Shown here piece by piece: positions 11,201 to 24,059 of a stretch of 64,000 nucleotides of DNA. Made by a program: the position numbers and the translations under genes. How positions within the stretch are numbered: the first letter of the stretch is position 1; each line of letters begins with the position of its first letter. Under the pieces are notes generated by a model. It ran no database searches and was not told where the DNA came from. It saw only the letters and a program-made list of their open reading frames with translations. Origin of the DNA: Petaurus breviceps papuanus (Eukaryota > Chordata > Mammalia > Diprotodontia > Petauridae); the NCBI GenBank assembly GCA_028583685.1, contig JAMXIF010000031.1, positions 7,833,849 through 7,897,848 on the forward strand. Reading direction: 5' to 3'.

Positions 11201-11551
11201 ATGGACTTGGTGATAGAATGTCAGTACCCTAATTCCCACCCCTGCCCTGGGGAAATAGCAAGTAGTCCAATCTGACAAAAACACAGACTTGGTGAAAGAG
11301 AATAATGTGATATGGGTGCAGATGTAGGCTGAAAACCATATTGTAAAGGCTTATATACCCCCCTATCCAGAGAGGAGCTTAGACAAGTGTTTCTTAACCT
11401 TGGGTCCAGGGAATCCCAAGGGATTTGTGGGCACATTGCAGGGGTTCTGTGAAAGTGGAACTTTTAGTATTTTAATAATTGCATTTCAATGTAATTGGTT
11501 TCGCTTGTAATTCCATGTATCTTATTTCATGCCTTTAAAAGCATTTTTCTG

Positions 11552-14390
11552 GAGTAGAAGCAGGACCTCCCCACTGCTCCGGCTTCCATCTTCCCCAATC
11601 CATGTAAAAAGGGGACTCTAAACAAACTTTGGAGCTTCAGAACCCACAAAATGACACAGAGAAGCTAACCTCCCACTAAGGATAGCATGGCAGGCTGGCA
11701 AGAATTGGCCAGCTCAATGCTCTGGAAGCTGAGCCCATCCCCACACCTAAGCTTTAGCCCCAGGGAGGGCCTGACCAGCCGCCGGCCACAGGGACTCCAG
11801 ATCAGCAGTAGCTGTGGCCGTTTCCAGACTTTTCAACACATAGATGCGAAGGACAAAGTGAGAGGTCAGTGCAGTCTGGACTTTGGGACCCAGTGGGAGT
11901 GCCTTGGCTTTTGTCCCTGGGGCAAGAAGCCACTGAGACACCTGGCACAGACAGGCAGCCCTACATGGCAGCTTCAGCTCCTGGCCTACAGAGTGTAGGA
12001 GGACCAAGCACCAGTCTGAGGGGTAATCGCTCTTGCTTTACCTTCTTGGATCTGGATTGCAATCTAGGGTGGAGCTCCTGGGGTGTGTGTTCACCTTGCC
12101 AGAGCATGTGGAGACCTCAGAGAGGGCACCCATCTAATACCTCCAGCAGCTGAGAAAACCCCAGCATTTGGGATGAAAGTTCCCCTGTCTGGTGGCAGAG
12201 TCCTACTGTGGCAAAAAGCCCAGGGGTCAAGTGACTGAGGAGCAACATGATCAGGCAAAGGAAACAAAGCAGACAGAAGATTCCAACATGAGACTCCTAT
12301 TTTGGGGACAAAAAGGAGCAAAGCATGGAACAGGAGGAAGACAGTGAAGTCAGAACTCCTGCACCAAAAGCTTCAAAGGGAAATATGAGCTGGTTACAGG
12401 CCATAGAGGACCTTAAGAAGCAGATAAGAGAAATGGAGGAAAAATTGGGAAGAGAAATGAGAACAATGCAAGAAAATTATGAAATGAGCATCAATAGCCT
12501 GACTGAGGAAAATAACACCTTAAAAACCAGACTAACTCAATTGGCAAAAGAGGCTCAAAAAGGCAATGAGGAGAAGAATGCCTTAAAAAGCCAAATCTGC
12601 CAGATGGAAAAAGAATCTCAAAAGCTCAATGAGGAGAATCATTGCTTCAGAGTTAGATTGGAGCAAATGGAAGCTAATGACTTTATGAGAAATCAAGATG
12701 CTGTTAAAGAGATCCAAACAAATGAAAGAATAGAAGGCAATGTGAAATATCTCATGGGAAAAAACCACTGACCTGGAAAATAGATCCAGGAGAGATAATT
12801 TAAAAAATTATTGGGCTACCTGAAAGCCATGATCAAAGTAAGAACCTAGAAATCATCCTCCAGGAAGTTCTCAAAGAAAAATGCCCTGATGTTTTAGAAC
12901 CAGAGGGCAAAATAGAGGTTGAAAGAATCCACCAATGACCGCCTGAAAAAGAGCCCCAAAAGAAAACTCCTAGGAATATTATAGCCAGGTTCTGGAATTC
13001 CCAGATTAAGGAGAGAATATTACAAGCAGCCAGGAAGAAACAATTTGAATATTGTGGAAACACAATCAGGATAACCCAGGATCTGGCAGCTTCTACACGG
13101 AGGGATCGAAGGGCTTAGAATATGATATTCCAGAGGTCAAAGGAGCTGGGATTAAAACCAAGAGTCACCTACCCAGCAAAAGTGAGTATCATGTTTCAGG
13201 GGGAAAATATGGTCATTCAGTGGAATAGAGGACTTTCAAGCATTCTTGCTGAAAAAACAAAGTTGAATAGAAAATTTGACATTCAAATACAAGAAGCAAG
13301 AGAAGCATGAGAAGGTAAACAGGGAAAAGAAATCATAAGGAACTTATCAAAGTTGAACTGCTAACATTCCTACATGGAAAAACAATAATTTTAACTTATG
13401 GAACTTTTCTCAGTAGTTGAAGGGAATAGAAATATATATATATACACACACACATATATATATGTGTGTGTGTGTGTGTATACACACATATATATGTCTA
13501 TATATGAGGGTATAGGGGCATATGAATACATATGTGAATTTGTGTATATATGTTTACAGGTATACATAAATAGAGGGCACAGGACTAATTTAACAGGAAA
13601 GGGATGATACTTAAAAGGTGAAATTAAGAGGTGAGGTAGGAATATAATGAGAGGAGATGGGGAGAGACAGAATGGGGTAAACTATCTCATATAGAAGAGG
13701 CAAGGGAAAATGGTTACAATGGAGGGGAAGAATAGGAAGGCAAAAGGGAATGGGTCAACCTTATTCCCATTGAATTTGGCTTGAAGAGGGAATGAAATAC
13801 ACACTAAATAGGGTATCTCACCCTCCAGGAGAGTAGGGGGGGAAGGGGATGAGAGGGGGGATGATGGAAGGGAGGGCAGGCTGGGGGGGGGAAGTTGGAA
13901 GCACTCACTTTTGAAAAGGGACGGGATCAAAGTAGAGAATAGAACAAGTGGGAGGTGGGTTAGGAGGGAAGGAAATATAGTCAGTCTTTTACAATATATC
14001 TACTATGTTATTGTTTTGCATTAGACACACATGTACAACCTATACTGAACTGCATATCTTCCCAGTAAGGGTGGGTGACAAGGGAGGAAGGGAATGAATC
14101 TGGAATTCAAAGTTTTAAAATCAAATATTCAAATATATATGTATATATATATACTATTATTAATACTATTTTACATGTAATTGGGAAATACAAGCACTGG
14201 GGCATAGAGATCTCCTGAAAAAGTCGAAAGGGGTATGGGAGAGAGAAGATTGGAGGAGGGGATATCCTGTGGGACTGATATTTTGGGGCGGTGGGTAGGG
14301 GGAAAATGGGGAGAAAATTTGTAACTCAAAATCTGGCGGAAATGAATGATGTAAATCAGAAGTTAATAAAGCAGTTGGAAAAAAATAAAC
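11552..14390 (+). mobile_element. HAL1-like half-LINE (ORF1-only L1 derivative), copy 1
   Basis: About 2.84 kb, from AGAAGCAGGACCTCC near the 5' end to AGTTAATAAAGCAGTTGG and an A-rich tail. An 11-bp target-site duplication GCATTTTTCTG flanks it (11541-11551 and 14391-14401). It is colinear with copy 3 (47284-50125) but lacks about the first 20 bp, including AGTCAAGATGG. Inside are a 5' UTR of about 770 bp, ORF1 (12325-13310), a TA/TG microsatellite (about 13431-13498), a G-rich purine tract (about 13830-13900) and a 3' UTR. No ORF2, endonuclease or reverse transcriptase sequence lies between ORF1 and the tail. That is the definition of a half-L1, which must use L1 enzymes in trans. Confidence 0.85.
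12325..13310 (+). pseudogene. L1-type ORF1p gene of HAL1-like copy 1 (broken)
   Basis: ORF1p is the trimeric RNA-binding chaperone of L1-type LINEs. The start ATG gives MEQEEDSEVRTPAPKAS, followed by a long heptad-rich coiled coil (about residues 25-130, with LKKQIREMEEKLGREM and LKSQICQMEKESQKL). The frame is lost after residue 148 by an extra A in the run at about 12755 (six As against five in copy 3). A second extra A lies at about 12801. The downstream RRM-like and C-terminal domains are still readable: TPRNIIARFWNSQIKERI, QAARKKQFEYCGNTIRI and GLKPRVTYPAKVSI. These match human L1 ORF1p segments such as HIIVRF and ISYPAKLSF. The original protein would have been about 330 residues. Confidence 0.85.
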
Positions 14391-14502
14391 GCATTTTTCT
14401 GAGAAGGTTTTCATAAGCTTCACTAGACTGTCAACAGGGGTCTACGGCACAAAAAGTTCAGAACTCCTTTCTAGAAGTAATAGAGAACTAGTGACATCAG
14501 TA

Positions 14503-14887
14503 AATCAATCAATATTTATTAAGTGACTACTGTGTGCCAGGTGCTGTTCATAGCCACTGGGGATGCAAAGAAAGGGCAAAAGACAGTCCCTGTCCTAAAG
14601 GAGCTTACAATCTAATGGAGGAGACAATATGTAAGCAAATATATACAAAGCAAACTGTATAAATGATAAATAGAAAATAATTAAGAGAAGGAAGGTACTA
14701 GAATTTAGAGGTTGGGAAAGGCTTCCTGTAGAAGGTGGGATTTTATCTGAGACTTCAAAGAAACCAGCGAGGTGAATAGTCAGAGCAGAGGGGGGGAAAG
14801 CATTCCAGGCATGAGGGAGAGATAGAGAGAATGCCCAGAGCCCAAGGATGGTCTTATTTGTGCAACAACCAGGAGGTCAGTGTCACC
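14503..14887 (+). mobile_element. Ancient interspersed repeat, best copy in window
   Basis: AATCAATCAATATTTATTAA, GTGTGCCAGGTGCTGTTCAT, CTGTCCTAAAGGAGCTTACA, GGAAAGGCTTCCTGTAGAAG and CATTCCAGGCATGAGGGAGA form the full module order of a family also found at 6945, 10757 and 19436. I cannot give the family name from sequence alone. It has no open frame. Confidence 0.65.
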
Positions 14888-15470
14888 AAATCAGAGTACT
14901 TGTCTGGGAATAAGACATAAGAAGACATGGCTAGATGTGTGTTTTAGAAGCACTATTTTAGTAGCTGTGAGGGAAAAGGGTTGGAGAGGAAAAAGAATGG
15001 AAGCCTGGATGCCAATCAGGAGGCTATTCAAAACAGAGACAATTCAGCACATGCCAACATTTTTAATAGGTTCCCATTCTCTCACCCTTTCCTCCCTTAG
15101 AAATAATGCAACAGAAATTGATCATACAGTGAGGTCATACTAGTCATGGGATAGGAATAAGGGGAAGATAATAATTAGTTCCATTTTGACTGAGTGTACT
15201 ACTTCTAATGGAGCAATGTTCTAGGCACCAATCAAGTAGCAAAAGAAACCAGATTCATATACCATGTTTGAAGATATAACTTCTGTGATATCTAGGAAGA
15301 AAATTACAAATTCCACCTTCAAAATGTATCCCTTAATAAAACAAGACCTTTGAAAATGTTCATCTTTAAGGAACCAGCCTTCTCTTTGATTGAATTTTTG
15401 CAGGCTGATCTGTGCTTCTATTTTAGTTGGAAGTATGTGTGTATGCATGTATATGTACACATATATATAT

Positions 15471-15520
<50 letters not shown>

Positions 15521-16232
15521 ACGAGCACTGAAAACACCAGTCACTCCAAAGGCATCTCTCAGCAGGTCACCTGTTGTTGTTAGAGGTATTGCTATTTTAA
15601 CCAGAAAGTCGTTAATATCATTTAAAAAAAATAAAGAGGATGCTCCTGGGTCATTTTCCACATTCTACCAACTGGAGTCTAATTTCAGTTATTTTAAAAA
15701 GAGGCTGCTTTGCATAAAGGCCCTGAGTTTTCGAGCTGAAGTCACAAGGCAGGTGGTAGCAAACCTTAGCCTGGAGACATAACAGAATTAGTTCTCCATT
15801 TCTGCTCCCCCTAACTAGGGCTTCAGAAATAAAAGCCCAGACAAGCAGTTCCACTCTTGCTGCTACTGTGACCAAAGATTTGGTCTGGCTACATTAAAGC
15901 TTTGAGATCTGTCAAGAAATTAATCACATTTTTAAAATGTTTGGACCAATAATAGATTATGCCTTCCCAAAATGAAAACAAACTGCAGACATCCCAGGAC
16001 ACCCTGCTCTTTTCCATTTACTTCACCTTTCCAGAACCGCGACTCCAGTACAGAAATTAGATATGAAGTCTCCAGTCAAGATCAGACCCCGATCTAATCT
16101 CCTTTATACTCTGCTCCTCAAAGAGCTAGCAAATTCCAAAGCTACTCAAAAATGTAAGATTTTCCTGTTGATGTTGAAAATGGAAGCATTTTCTTCTTCC
16201 AGATTGAGCTTCCTGATTCTTTGATCTGGGAC
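14888..16232. other. Unrecognised sequence with TA microsatellite
   Basis: An AT/AC-alternating microsatellite occupies about 15430-15517, including 37 bp of pure TA from 15480. Frames that run through it (for example 15221-15661 minus and 15390-15782 plus) are microsatellite translations. The rest has no recognisable feature. Confidence 0.45.
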
Positions 16233-16450
16233 TGGAGCAGTTAGGTGGGGTAGTGTCAGGATTTGGAGTAGAGAAGACCTGAGTTCCAATCCCACTCAGA
16301 CATTTCCTAGCTGTTTGACTTTGGGCAAATCATTTAAACTCTCCTAACCTCAGTTTCCTCATCTGTAAAATGGGGATAATAATAGCACCAAACCTGTGGG
16401 CTATGAGGATCGAGATAACAAAGGTAAAACCTTTGCAAACCTTAAGTGCT
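16233..16450 (+). mobile_element. MIR SINE
   Basis: Head GAGCAGTTAGGTGGGGTAGT, then TTCCTAGCTGTTTGACTTTG, CCTCAGTTTCCTCATCTGTA and AAAATGGGGATAATAATAGC, ending near ACCTTTGCAAACCTTAAGTG. The CTTTGCAAACC ending fits the MIR3-like branch. Confidence 0.75.
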
Positions 16451-17231
16451 ACTATTCTATGAATAGTCTGACAAAGGAGTACCAAGGACAGCTATTTGTG
16501 GCAGGGGACAGAGTCAGCAAATTAATCAATTTGGTGCAATTAGCTCAGAGAAATGGAGTCAGTTCAGTGACAACAAAAGAATGGGCCTCTTACTTTCCCT
16601 GCTGAGATCAATGGGGAAGCCCAAGCAATTTGACATTCAAATGAAAGTAGAGTTGTTTATGCAGGTGCCTGGTGCCTACCTGAATACTGTCAAATACCCT
16701 GCTAAGCTCTTGGACTTTAAACCTGATTTAATATCCATAAACAAGGGAGCAAATTAATCAAGGTAAATTAATTTTTTAAAAAATACTTTCTGAAGACCTG
16801 TCACAGTGCTGGACGTTCTAAAGAAAGCAACACCTATAGCCTCCCTCAATTCAAGTCTATCCAACAAAAATAGATTGCAACCATACTGTGTGAATGGCAT
16901 TGTAAGCTCCCTCAAAGAGCCTGCAATGTAGTTGGAGGGACATGTCAAATACTTTAATGCTAGCAATGACAAGTGGCAGAGGAATAGTGGAATAAAACAT
17001 GGCATAAAGGATGCCCAGAGCAGAAAGTTAAATGGTGTTAAACCCCAAACTCCTTTTGATGTAGGACAATATCTTCTCACACATTCAGTTAGTAACACCC
17101 TGTCATTAGCTTCCTATCACCTTGCAGAGCAGACAATCAGGCACTAAGTAAAAGGGATAGAAAACCTGAATTTCAGTAGAGTCAGAGGATTACAAGACAC
17201 TGCCCAAAGAGAGTAGGTCCTGACAAGGGTA
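16451..17231. other. Unrecognised; possible worn ancient repeat
   Basis: CACAGTGCTGGACGTTCTAA, CAAAGAGCCTGCAATGTAG and GATGCCCAGAGCAG loosely follow the ancient repeat family of 14503-14887, but divergence is too high to be sure. Confidence 0.3.
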
Positions 17232-18199
<968 letters not shown>

Positions 18200-18216
18200 C
18201 ATAGCTTATGTCCATG

Positions 18217-18471
18217 TTGCTTTTTAGTTGTTTTCTCAATCATGTCCAACTCTTCGTGGCCCCATTTGGGGTTTTCTTGACCAAGATACTAGAGTGGTTT
18301 GCTATTTCCTTCTCTGGCTCATTTTACAAATGAGGAAACTGAGGCAAAGAAGGTGAAGTGATTTACTCAGTCACACAGCTAGTAAATGTCTGAGGCCAGA
18401 ATTAAACTTAGGAAGAGGAGACTTCCTGACTCTAAGAGTGGCCCTCTATCCACTTCACCACCTAGCTGCCC
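18217..18471 (-). mobile_element. Mar1-type SINE with RTE-like tail, full length
   Basis: Tail at left (CAATCATGTCCAACTCTTCG, CCCATTTGGGGTTTTCTTGA), centre GAGGAAACTGAGGCAAAGAA, head at right (CACCACCTAGCTGCCC). The tail complement (GACATGATTG, with GGGGCCACGAAGAGT) matches the 3' end type of RTE/BovB LINEs. It is flanked by a 17-bp imperfect duplication, CATAGCTTATGTCCATG (18200-18216) and CATAGTTTAAATCCATG (18472-18488). Confidence 0.88.
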
Positions 18472-18488
18472 CATAGTTTAAATCCATG

Positions 18489-19017
18489 AAACCCTTGAAA
18501 GGGAAACAAAGTCTTTTGGTTGGGAAGTATAGCAGTGATGCTGATTTGTTCAACAGAGTACCAGGGAATTGGATGTCTCGTTGTCAAGGAGTAGAAGCTA
18601 TTTAAAATTCTGGTTCTGAGCTGGTGTATAAATTTTTCCTCGCTTTTCCTGGTTCAGCCTTCCCTTAGATCACCTTGATCATCTTTCCCTCTTTTCCTTC
18701 CCTCTTCTAATCTTCTTCCTCTTTCTCCATCCTCCACTCTGCCCACTCTAATGAAATTTATCTAACTAGAAAGCTGGATATGGACAGAATCCTAGAGAAG
18801 GTGCAAAATCCAGTTGTCTTTAATTCCCCTTTGGAACCAAAGGAGTTTGTATTGGAAATGGAAAATAGTAATGAAATAGTCATTAATATTGGTGGACTGA
18901 AAGGTTTAAATTTATAATGTACAAAGCAGTGGTCAGACTAAGGTGTGTTTTTGCTTCTTTAGACTTGGTGTGATCTCTTCTAAGATTCTCCTTTATAAAC
19001 AGGGTTAATAATTGAAT
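18489..19017. other. No recognised feature
   Basis: Pyrimidine-rich stretch at about 18650-18740. Otherwise nothing that I can name. Confidence 0.35.
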
Positions 19018-19273
19018 GGGCAGCTAGGTGGTACCATGGATAGAGTGAATAGAGTGCCTCAAATCAGGAAGACTCCTCTTCCTGAGTTCAAATCTGGCCT
19101 CAGATGCTTACTGTGTGACCATGGGTGAGACACAACCCTGTATGCCTCACTTTCCTTATCTGTAAAATGAGCTGGAGTAAGAAATGACAAACCACTCCAG
19201 TATCTTTGCCAAGAAAACCCCAAATAGGGTCACAAAGAGTTGGACATGAATGAAAAATGACTGAACAAAAATT
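19018..19273 (+). mobile_element. Mar1-type SINE with RTE-like tail, full length
   Basis: It starts GGGCAGCTAGGTGGTACCAT and ends with CAAATAGGGTCACAAAGAGT and AAAAATGACTGAACAAAAA. A short direct repeat ATTGAAT flanks it (19011-19017 and 19274-19280). The head contains a small internal duplication (GGATAGAGTGAATAGAGTG). Confidence 0.85.
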
Positions 19274-19435
19274 ATTGAATTGTTCATTCAATGTCAATGA
19301 TATCAACTATTCAGTCAATTACTCTTTCAATATTTAATGATATTCAATATCATTCATTTCCTGTTGTTCAGTTACTTGCTTCCTAATATATGAATGTACA
19401 TAATAGAGAAGGGAATATACAAAGATAGGTACTTC

Positions 19436-19600
19436 ACTTTATCAAGCATTTATTAAATACCTACTGTATGTTGGGCATTGTGAATACAAAGGCAAAAGGA
19501 AAACAGTATTGCCCTCAAAAGCTTGGGGGGAGGGAGGGAAGGGAGAACATTTATAAATATAAATTTAGCCCAGTCTTATGATGCAAGATCATCCCAGAAT
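19436..19600 (+). mobile_element. Ancient interspersed repeat fragment
   Basis: TTTATCAAGCATTTATTAAA, CTACTGTATGTTGGGCATTG and ATTGCCCTCAAAAGCTTGG match the head of the 14503-14887 family. Confidence 0.5.
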
Positions 19601-20029
19601 ACACCAGCAATGGATGCTTCAGAGCAGGGACTTTTGGGAGGGTTACATGTGAAGAATGTTGGGGAGAACAAAAATAATCGAAGGAGAAGGAAGGGGCAAT
19701 TCAGTTTGTGTAGACACATCCTCCATCTTGGGAACACATGAGGAATCATTAGAGTCCAGGTTTGCCCTGGTTCTTTTGTTCAGTGAAACTGACAAACAGT
19801 TAAGTACTGCTGCTGGGGGTAATGTGGTGGGTGGGGATGAGTTGAACAGATCTGATTTGGTCAGGCTACCCCTCAGAGGAGCTCTTACCCCCAACTCCAA
19901 CCCCTGAAGGAAGCCACAGTCACTAATTATCCTCTCTCCAGTGTCTAAGCAGGAAAAAACCCAAACTCAAACTGTTTCCTGCCCTTGCAGTAAGAAAAAC
20001 TTAGCATTACCTGCTTTGTTCCCAATGAG
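19601..20029. other. No recognised feature
   Basis: Two opposite-strand frames overlap at 19643-19907, both without family likeness. Confidence 0.3.
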
Positions 20030-21015
20030 CTATACTGACCAACCCTGGCTGCTTCTGAACCTGGCTGTCCAACAGACATCTTAGTTCACTATATCCAAAG
20101 CAGAACTCATTATCTCTCCCCCTAAACCTCCCTTCCTTCTACCTTCTTTATTACAGTGGAGGGTAACACCAACCCCCTGGTCCCTCAGGCTGGCAACCTA
20201 GGAGCAATCCCAGATTTCTCACTATCTCTCACTCCTTATATCTGCTTGATTACCATGGCCTGCCTATTTCACTTTTGCAACTTCTCTCTAATACATCCCC
20301 TTTCTCCTCTGATATTGGCACCTCTTTAGTAAGGTTTTCATCACCTCATACCTAGATAATTGCAATAGCCTGCTGGTGGGTCTGCCTGCCTTAAGTCTCT
20401 ACCCCACTCCAATCCATCCTCCATTCAACCACTAAAGTGATGTTGCTGAAACATAGGTCTGATCATATCAGCTTCCTACTCAAAAAAATTCCAGTGGCTC
20501 CCAATTGCCTCCAGAAGCAAATACAAAATGCTGTCTTTGGCATTAAAAGCCCTTTATAACCTAGCCCTCTCCCACCTTTCCAGTCTTCTTACATCTTCCT
20601 CCCTGACACTTACTTTTCAATCCAGTGACACTGGCCTCCTGGCTGTTACACAAAGAAAATCCTCTCTCTCTTGGCTCTGCGCATTTTCTCTGGCTGTCTT
20701 CTATGCCTAGAATGCTCACCGTCCTCCACTCTGGCTAATGATATTTCCCTGGTTTTTTTTTAAGTCCCAACTAAAATCTCACCTTCTAAAGGAAGCCTTC
20801 CCCAACCCCTCTTAATTCCAGTGTCTTCCCTCTGTTAATTATTTCCCATTAATCTATGTACTTTGCTTTGTATAGATTTGTATGTTCTCTCCTCCAATAG
20901 GTTGTAAGTTCCTTGAGGGCAGGGACTGTCTTTTGTCTCTTTTTGTATTCCCAGCACTTAGTACAGTGCTTGGCACATAGCAGGTGCTTAATAAATGTTT
21001 ACTGATGGATCGATG
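20030..21015 (+). mobile_element. L2 LINE, end of ORF2 and 3' UTR
   Basis: CTGTCCAACAGACATCTTAG, CTAGATAATTGCAATAGCCT, CCAGTGGCTCCCAATTGCCT, CCTTTATAACCTAGCCCTCT and GGAAGCCTTCCCCAACCCC form the coding C-terminal part of L2. The 3' UTR follows with TTGAGGGCAGGGACTGTCTT and GCTTGGCACATAGCAGGTGC, and the GATGGATCGATGG tail matches the L2 short-repeat end. It is 5'-truncated with the frame broken. Confidence 0.9.
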
Positions 21016-21714
21016 GACTATCCCTTTTTGCTATTGGTTGGTTATCCCAGCTGCTAGATAAAAAAGAAATTAGTGTGCTACTGTGTGTCTATTTGGCAAT
21101 AGAAATTGGGATCCAAACCAGTCTGGAGCAATAGAGGTGTAAAAGCATACAAACATTCTTTTCCCCCTGACTCAGAAAGTATGGAGACAATGGCCAAGCA
21201 ATGCCCCTTAACATCTTGCAGACTCACACAACCCAGTGGTGCTGTCTACAAAAGCTTTCTAAGCCAAGCCCAAGGTGAAAAGCAGGAGAAATTAAAGGAG
21301 AGGCAGAAAAAGATAAAACTCAAGTCATCATTTCCCTTGACTGACATTAGTGAACAAGAACCCTGACATGAAAAGGGAGAAAAAAGCTCTCCTGAGTTCC
21401 TCTATCCTCTTCTTCCTCTTCCTTGCATACATGTGTATTTATTGCATGGTGAGCACCAGACTTCATCCATCAGAAGAGTTTTCTTTCTATGTCGCATACA
21501 TTGTCATATTTATGGTAATGTTCTGTTATATAACTAAATATAAAATGTATGCATATAAAATCAATACAAATTAATATGAGGAATGGGATGCTAGAAGATT
21601 TGTACTACCACCTAAGAGAGAGACTGTTTGTAGGAGGTGGAATTTCCAGGAACAAAAGACAATTTTTTTGAGTTGCACATTTTTTCAGGATTAGGAAAGA
21701 AATTATTAGGTCAC
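21016..21714. other. No recognised feature
   Basis: Short frames at 21106-21366 and 21350-21574 show no domain. I see no repeat signature. Confidence 0.35.
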
Positions 21715-21850
21715 TAGATCATATCATTAGATTGTGAGCTCTTTGAGGACTGGGGCTGTCTTTTATCTTTTTTTGCATCCCTAGTGCTTAGCATAGGACC
21801 TGGTACATGGCAGGCACTTACTAAATATTTATTCAATTGTTGAATTGAAG
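21715..21850 (+). mobile_element. L2 LINE 3' end
   Basis: GATTGTGAGCTCTTTGAGGA, CATCCCTAGTGCTTAGCATA and CATGGCAGGCACTTACTAAA are the L2 3' UTR signature. Confidence 0.75.
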
Positions 21851-22099
21851 AAAACTTCTAAATGTAATAAGATGGAAAGTAGAACAGTATGTTTTCCTCT
21901 ACAATCACTCTGTTGTCTTTTATATGGTATTTTGTGAGTTCTGGCGATTATAATCCATAGATCTTTCCCATTTCATCTATGATAGCCATTCAAAACCAAG
22001 TATTAGAGGGGAAAAACCCTCAATTTAGAACCATGCTTTTGAATCACTGTATCACTCTGTGTTAAACCAAGATTTTTTTTGAAAGAAGCATATTTAATC

Positions 22100-23413
22100 T
22101 CATTGCTTGTACTAAAATATTTTAATTAATAACATTTAAAGGAAAGAAAAGGGGCTTTGAACCACTAATAAAATTCTCTAAAGTCTTTATTTTACATTTA
22201 TTTCATAATTTTTTGAGATGAGGTACCTTGCATTTTCATTTTTTTCTGACTTTGTTTTAATGTTTTATTTTGCCTCATGGAATTATTAGTATCTGGTCCA
22301 TACTAATTTTCAGGGGATCTCTTATTTGAGTGAAGTATTTCACTTCCATTAATAACCTGTCAATTTTCCTCCCAAATCTTTCCCCTAGTGATTTATTTTC
22401 CAATTTTTTTCCTCTAAAGCTCTCATTTAAGTTATGTTGTTATTTCAAAACTCTTTATTTCTTTTAGGAATTCTAGTTGACCCTGTGGCCAATTTATGTT
22501 TTTCTTACGGGTTTTCCTTACAGATATTGTAGAGCTATCATCTTTTGGGTTCTTGTCATGGATGTTCTTGGCTCTATAATTTTTATATATGAAATATATA
22601 TTTTTATATTTTATATATAATTTTTATTGAGTATCATTTTTTTGCTCACTCATTCTTCCAACCTCACTTCTTGAATTGGGACTTTGTATTTCAGCTAGGT
22701 TCTATGAACTTCAGGAAGGAATGTTGGGGCCTTATGTGGTCCTGTTCTATATTCTCTGCAATCCTGCTGCAATTTTCATTGGGTATAAAGTATTATGTTC
22801 TTCAGTGATCAAAGGAACAGCTCAGTCCAGGAGCTGTAAACTTTTAGTGCAACCTAAGTGGTCTGATTTAGGGTAAATATGATCTCTGGCCTCCTGGTCT
22901 GAGTTTTGAAGATTCTTGACCTTGGTTTGGGTCTAGGCAACACAATCATAGGCTTTGTCCTAACTGGATTGACAATAGACAGCTGCCTTTAGTTAGCTGG
23001 CAGACTCTGAAGATTCAAAGTGACAGAACTGCAGGCTTCCCTGTGGTCCAAGCTCTTGCCCTGGTTACTCAGTTGTAGGTTTCAGCATGAGTCCATGGGC
23101 TGAATATGGAATCTTGTTTTGAGGTCAGAGTAATAGAGCTGCAGTCTCACTACTATTTTTCTTCCTTTCCTGATATATAATCTCAAGCTCTGGTCACTCT
23201 CTATCCATGAACCTGCTCTTTGCTCTACATAATTGTAGGTACCAGCTTTAGTTTACCCTCTACCTAGCTTCAGGGCCAGAGGATATAGTCATCATCTGGC
23301 TTCTGGCTTTCTGCACTTTATATAACTCAGGACCTATACTTATTAGAACTACACATGTTCCTTGTCCTCTTACATATATACATATGTATATATATATGCA
23401 TACATACATATAC

Positions 23414-23447
<34 letters not shown>

Positions 23448-23707
23448 TCACAGGCCACAGCCTAGTTCCCAGGCTAGAAGAAACTGCAGAGGTCTTCTGG
23501 CTGGACTTCCTTTTCAATCACCACAGGTCTCAGTATATCTCCATGTGCTGACTCAGGCTAGTAAAAAAAAAAAATGACCCATTTTGCCTTCTCCCTAGAT
23601 TTCTGATGACTACTTGATTTATTTTTCTTTCTCAATCTTTAGTGAAGTAGTTGTAAGAAAAAGCTAGACTTTATTGATTCTTCCTACTTCAACATCTTTG
23701 CTGGTTT
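22100..23707 (-). mobile_element. L1 LINE, 5' part (5' UTR and ORF1 region), antisense
   Basis: The right edge, read on the minus strand, gives GCAAAGATGTTGAAGTAGGA, the typical 'aagatggcggagtagga' opening of marsupial L1 elements. A C/T-rich 5' UTR follows towards lower coordinates. Remains of ORF1 lie at about 22100-22480 (CTCCCAAATCTTTCCCCTAG, TTTTTTCCTCTAAAGCTCTC). ORF2 and the 3' end are missing, so this is an unusual 3'-truncated copy. A (CA)n run lies at about 23415-23443 inside it. Confidence 0.65.
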
Positions 23708-23714
23708 CATCCCT

Positions 23715-23877
23715 GTTAATTTTGATCTTATTAGATTTTATTCATCATTCTAGCCTGTTAAGATCTTGGGAGATGCTGATTTGGTCTCCTAATGAATCAA
23801 TGATCTCTCTCTAGCTCAGGACTCCTGCAAATTTTAGTAAATATCTCCTTACCTTCATTTAAATCACTAATAAAAAT
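23715..23877 (-). mobile_element. CR1/L3-type LINE fragment, antisense
   Basis: TTTTGATCTTATTAGATTTT, TCTAGCCTGTTAAGATCTTG and AAATCACTAATAAAAATGTT match the middle of the antisense CR1/L3 copy at 59995-61925. The L1 above ends right at its border, so the L1 probably inserted into it. Confidence 0.65.

Positions 23878-23944
<67 letters not shown>
23878..23944. repeat. (TA)n dinucleotide repeat, ~67 bp
   Basis: A pure TA run starting within the TTTATATATA at the end of the CR1/L3 fragment. Confidence 0.97.
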
Positions 23945-23947
<3 letters not shown>

Positions 23948-24059
23948 GGCAGCATGGGCCTGCTAGGGGCTGAAAATAAACTTCTCTATTTTGGAATTTT
24001 GCTTAGAGCCAAGCCTTAAGCATCATTATATAAAATATTCAATGAAGTGGGTCTCCTAT

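Larger units (their letters stand above)
11384..14472. mobile_element. hAT-like non-autonomous DNA transposon, split by HAL1-like element
   Basis: Two halves flank the LINE at 11552-14390. The left half (11384-11551) starts with GTGTTTCTTAACCTTGGGTC. The right half (14402-14472) ends with CACAAAAAGTTCAGAACTCC. The outer ends are imperfect inverted copies (TTTCTTAACCTT against the complement of AAAAGTTCAGAACT). Joined across the LINE's duplicated target site the halves read as one continuous repeat of about 240 bp. The superfamily label rests on likeness to mammalian hAT/Charlie MITEs; I cannot name the family. Confidence 0.55.

Noticed and set aside
13398-13607. Tyr/Ile/His-rich frame after ORF1 of half-L1 copy 1
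   Set aside because: Translation of the TA/TG microsatellite.
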